Source: CAYTEH01 sp964436765 | GTDB taxonomy: Bacteria > Patescibacteriota > Gracilibacteria > Peribacterales > Peribacteraceae | Direction: 5' to 3' | Length of the DNA stretch: 5,890 nt | Assembly (NCBI GenBank): GCA_964436765.1 | Contig: CAYTEH010000041.1 | Span: forward strand, 1-5,890 | Shown here: one piece after another, positions 5,852 to 5,890 of the stretch | Layout of the letters: each line of letters starts with the position of its first letter | Position numbering within the stretch: the stretch's first letter is position 1 | Position numbers and translations under genes: made by a program | The notes under the pieces: model-generated | The model's input: the letters and a program-made list of their open reading frames with translations, nothing else | Database searches by the model: none | What the model was told of the DNA's origin: nothing

Positions 5852-5890
5852 TGAAAAAGAAGGGAACGACCTGAAGCATACTGTTTCGCT

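Noticed and set aside
5090..5854. Plus-strand open frame of 254 codons opposite the LysRS N-terminal half.
   Set aside because: It is antisense to conserved synthetase motifs, and its His/Glu/Val-rich composition is typical of shadow frames in GC-rich DNA.

Overview
The window reads as a chromosomal piece of a bacterium with moderately high GC content. It holds four intact genes and one broken gene. No rRNA, tRNA, CRISPR array, insertion sequence or phage gene is visible. The style of the lysyl-tRNA synthetase (the stretch GGWEIVNAYSEL, a compact class II core, a C-terminal HD domain) and the lack of Shine-Dalgarno sequences fit an uncultured lineage such as Patescibacteria/CPR, possibly Peregrinibacteria/Peribacteria-like. 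That placement is inference from remembered family features and was not tested.

Layout from left to right: (1) 48-857 (+) is a 23S/16S rRNA pseudouridine synthase of the RsuA/RluB family with a lineage-specific insertion in its catalytic domain. (2) Convergent to it, 891-1565 (-) is an unrecognised single-pass membrane protein. (3) 1566-1715 is a short divergent promoter region with a -35/-10 pair for the membrane protein, an extended -10 for the gene to the right, and a perfect 8-bp hairpin with REP-like architecture in the right-hand leader. (4) 1716-3122 (+) is a full-length MBL/beta-CASP nuclease of the CPSF-73/YSH1 type. (5) 3154-3528 (-) lies in an AT-rich patch and is a four-helix-bundle (23S rRNA intervening-sequence type) protein gene interrupted by an in-frame TAA at a conserved Tyr position. 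It has no usable start after the stop, so an ordinary ORF search misses it. (6) 3698-5851 (-) is lysyl-tRNA synthetase fused to a complete C-terminal HD-superfamily hydrolase domain. The linker between the two is largely encoded by a 54-bp GC-rich palindromic REP-like element read in frame.

Three of the intact genes have roles in RNA metabolism or translation (rRNA modification, RNA processing, tRNA charging). They are in alternating orientations and do not form one operon. The points most worth following up are the LysRS-HD fusion with its REP-encoded linker, the hidden broken four-helix-bundle gene, and the REP-like hairpin in the nuclease leader. I see no evidence for a new multi-gene defence or mobile system here.
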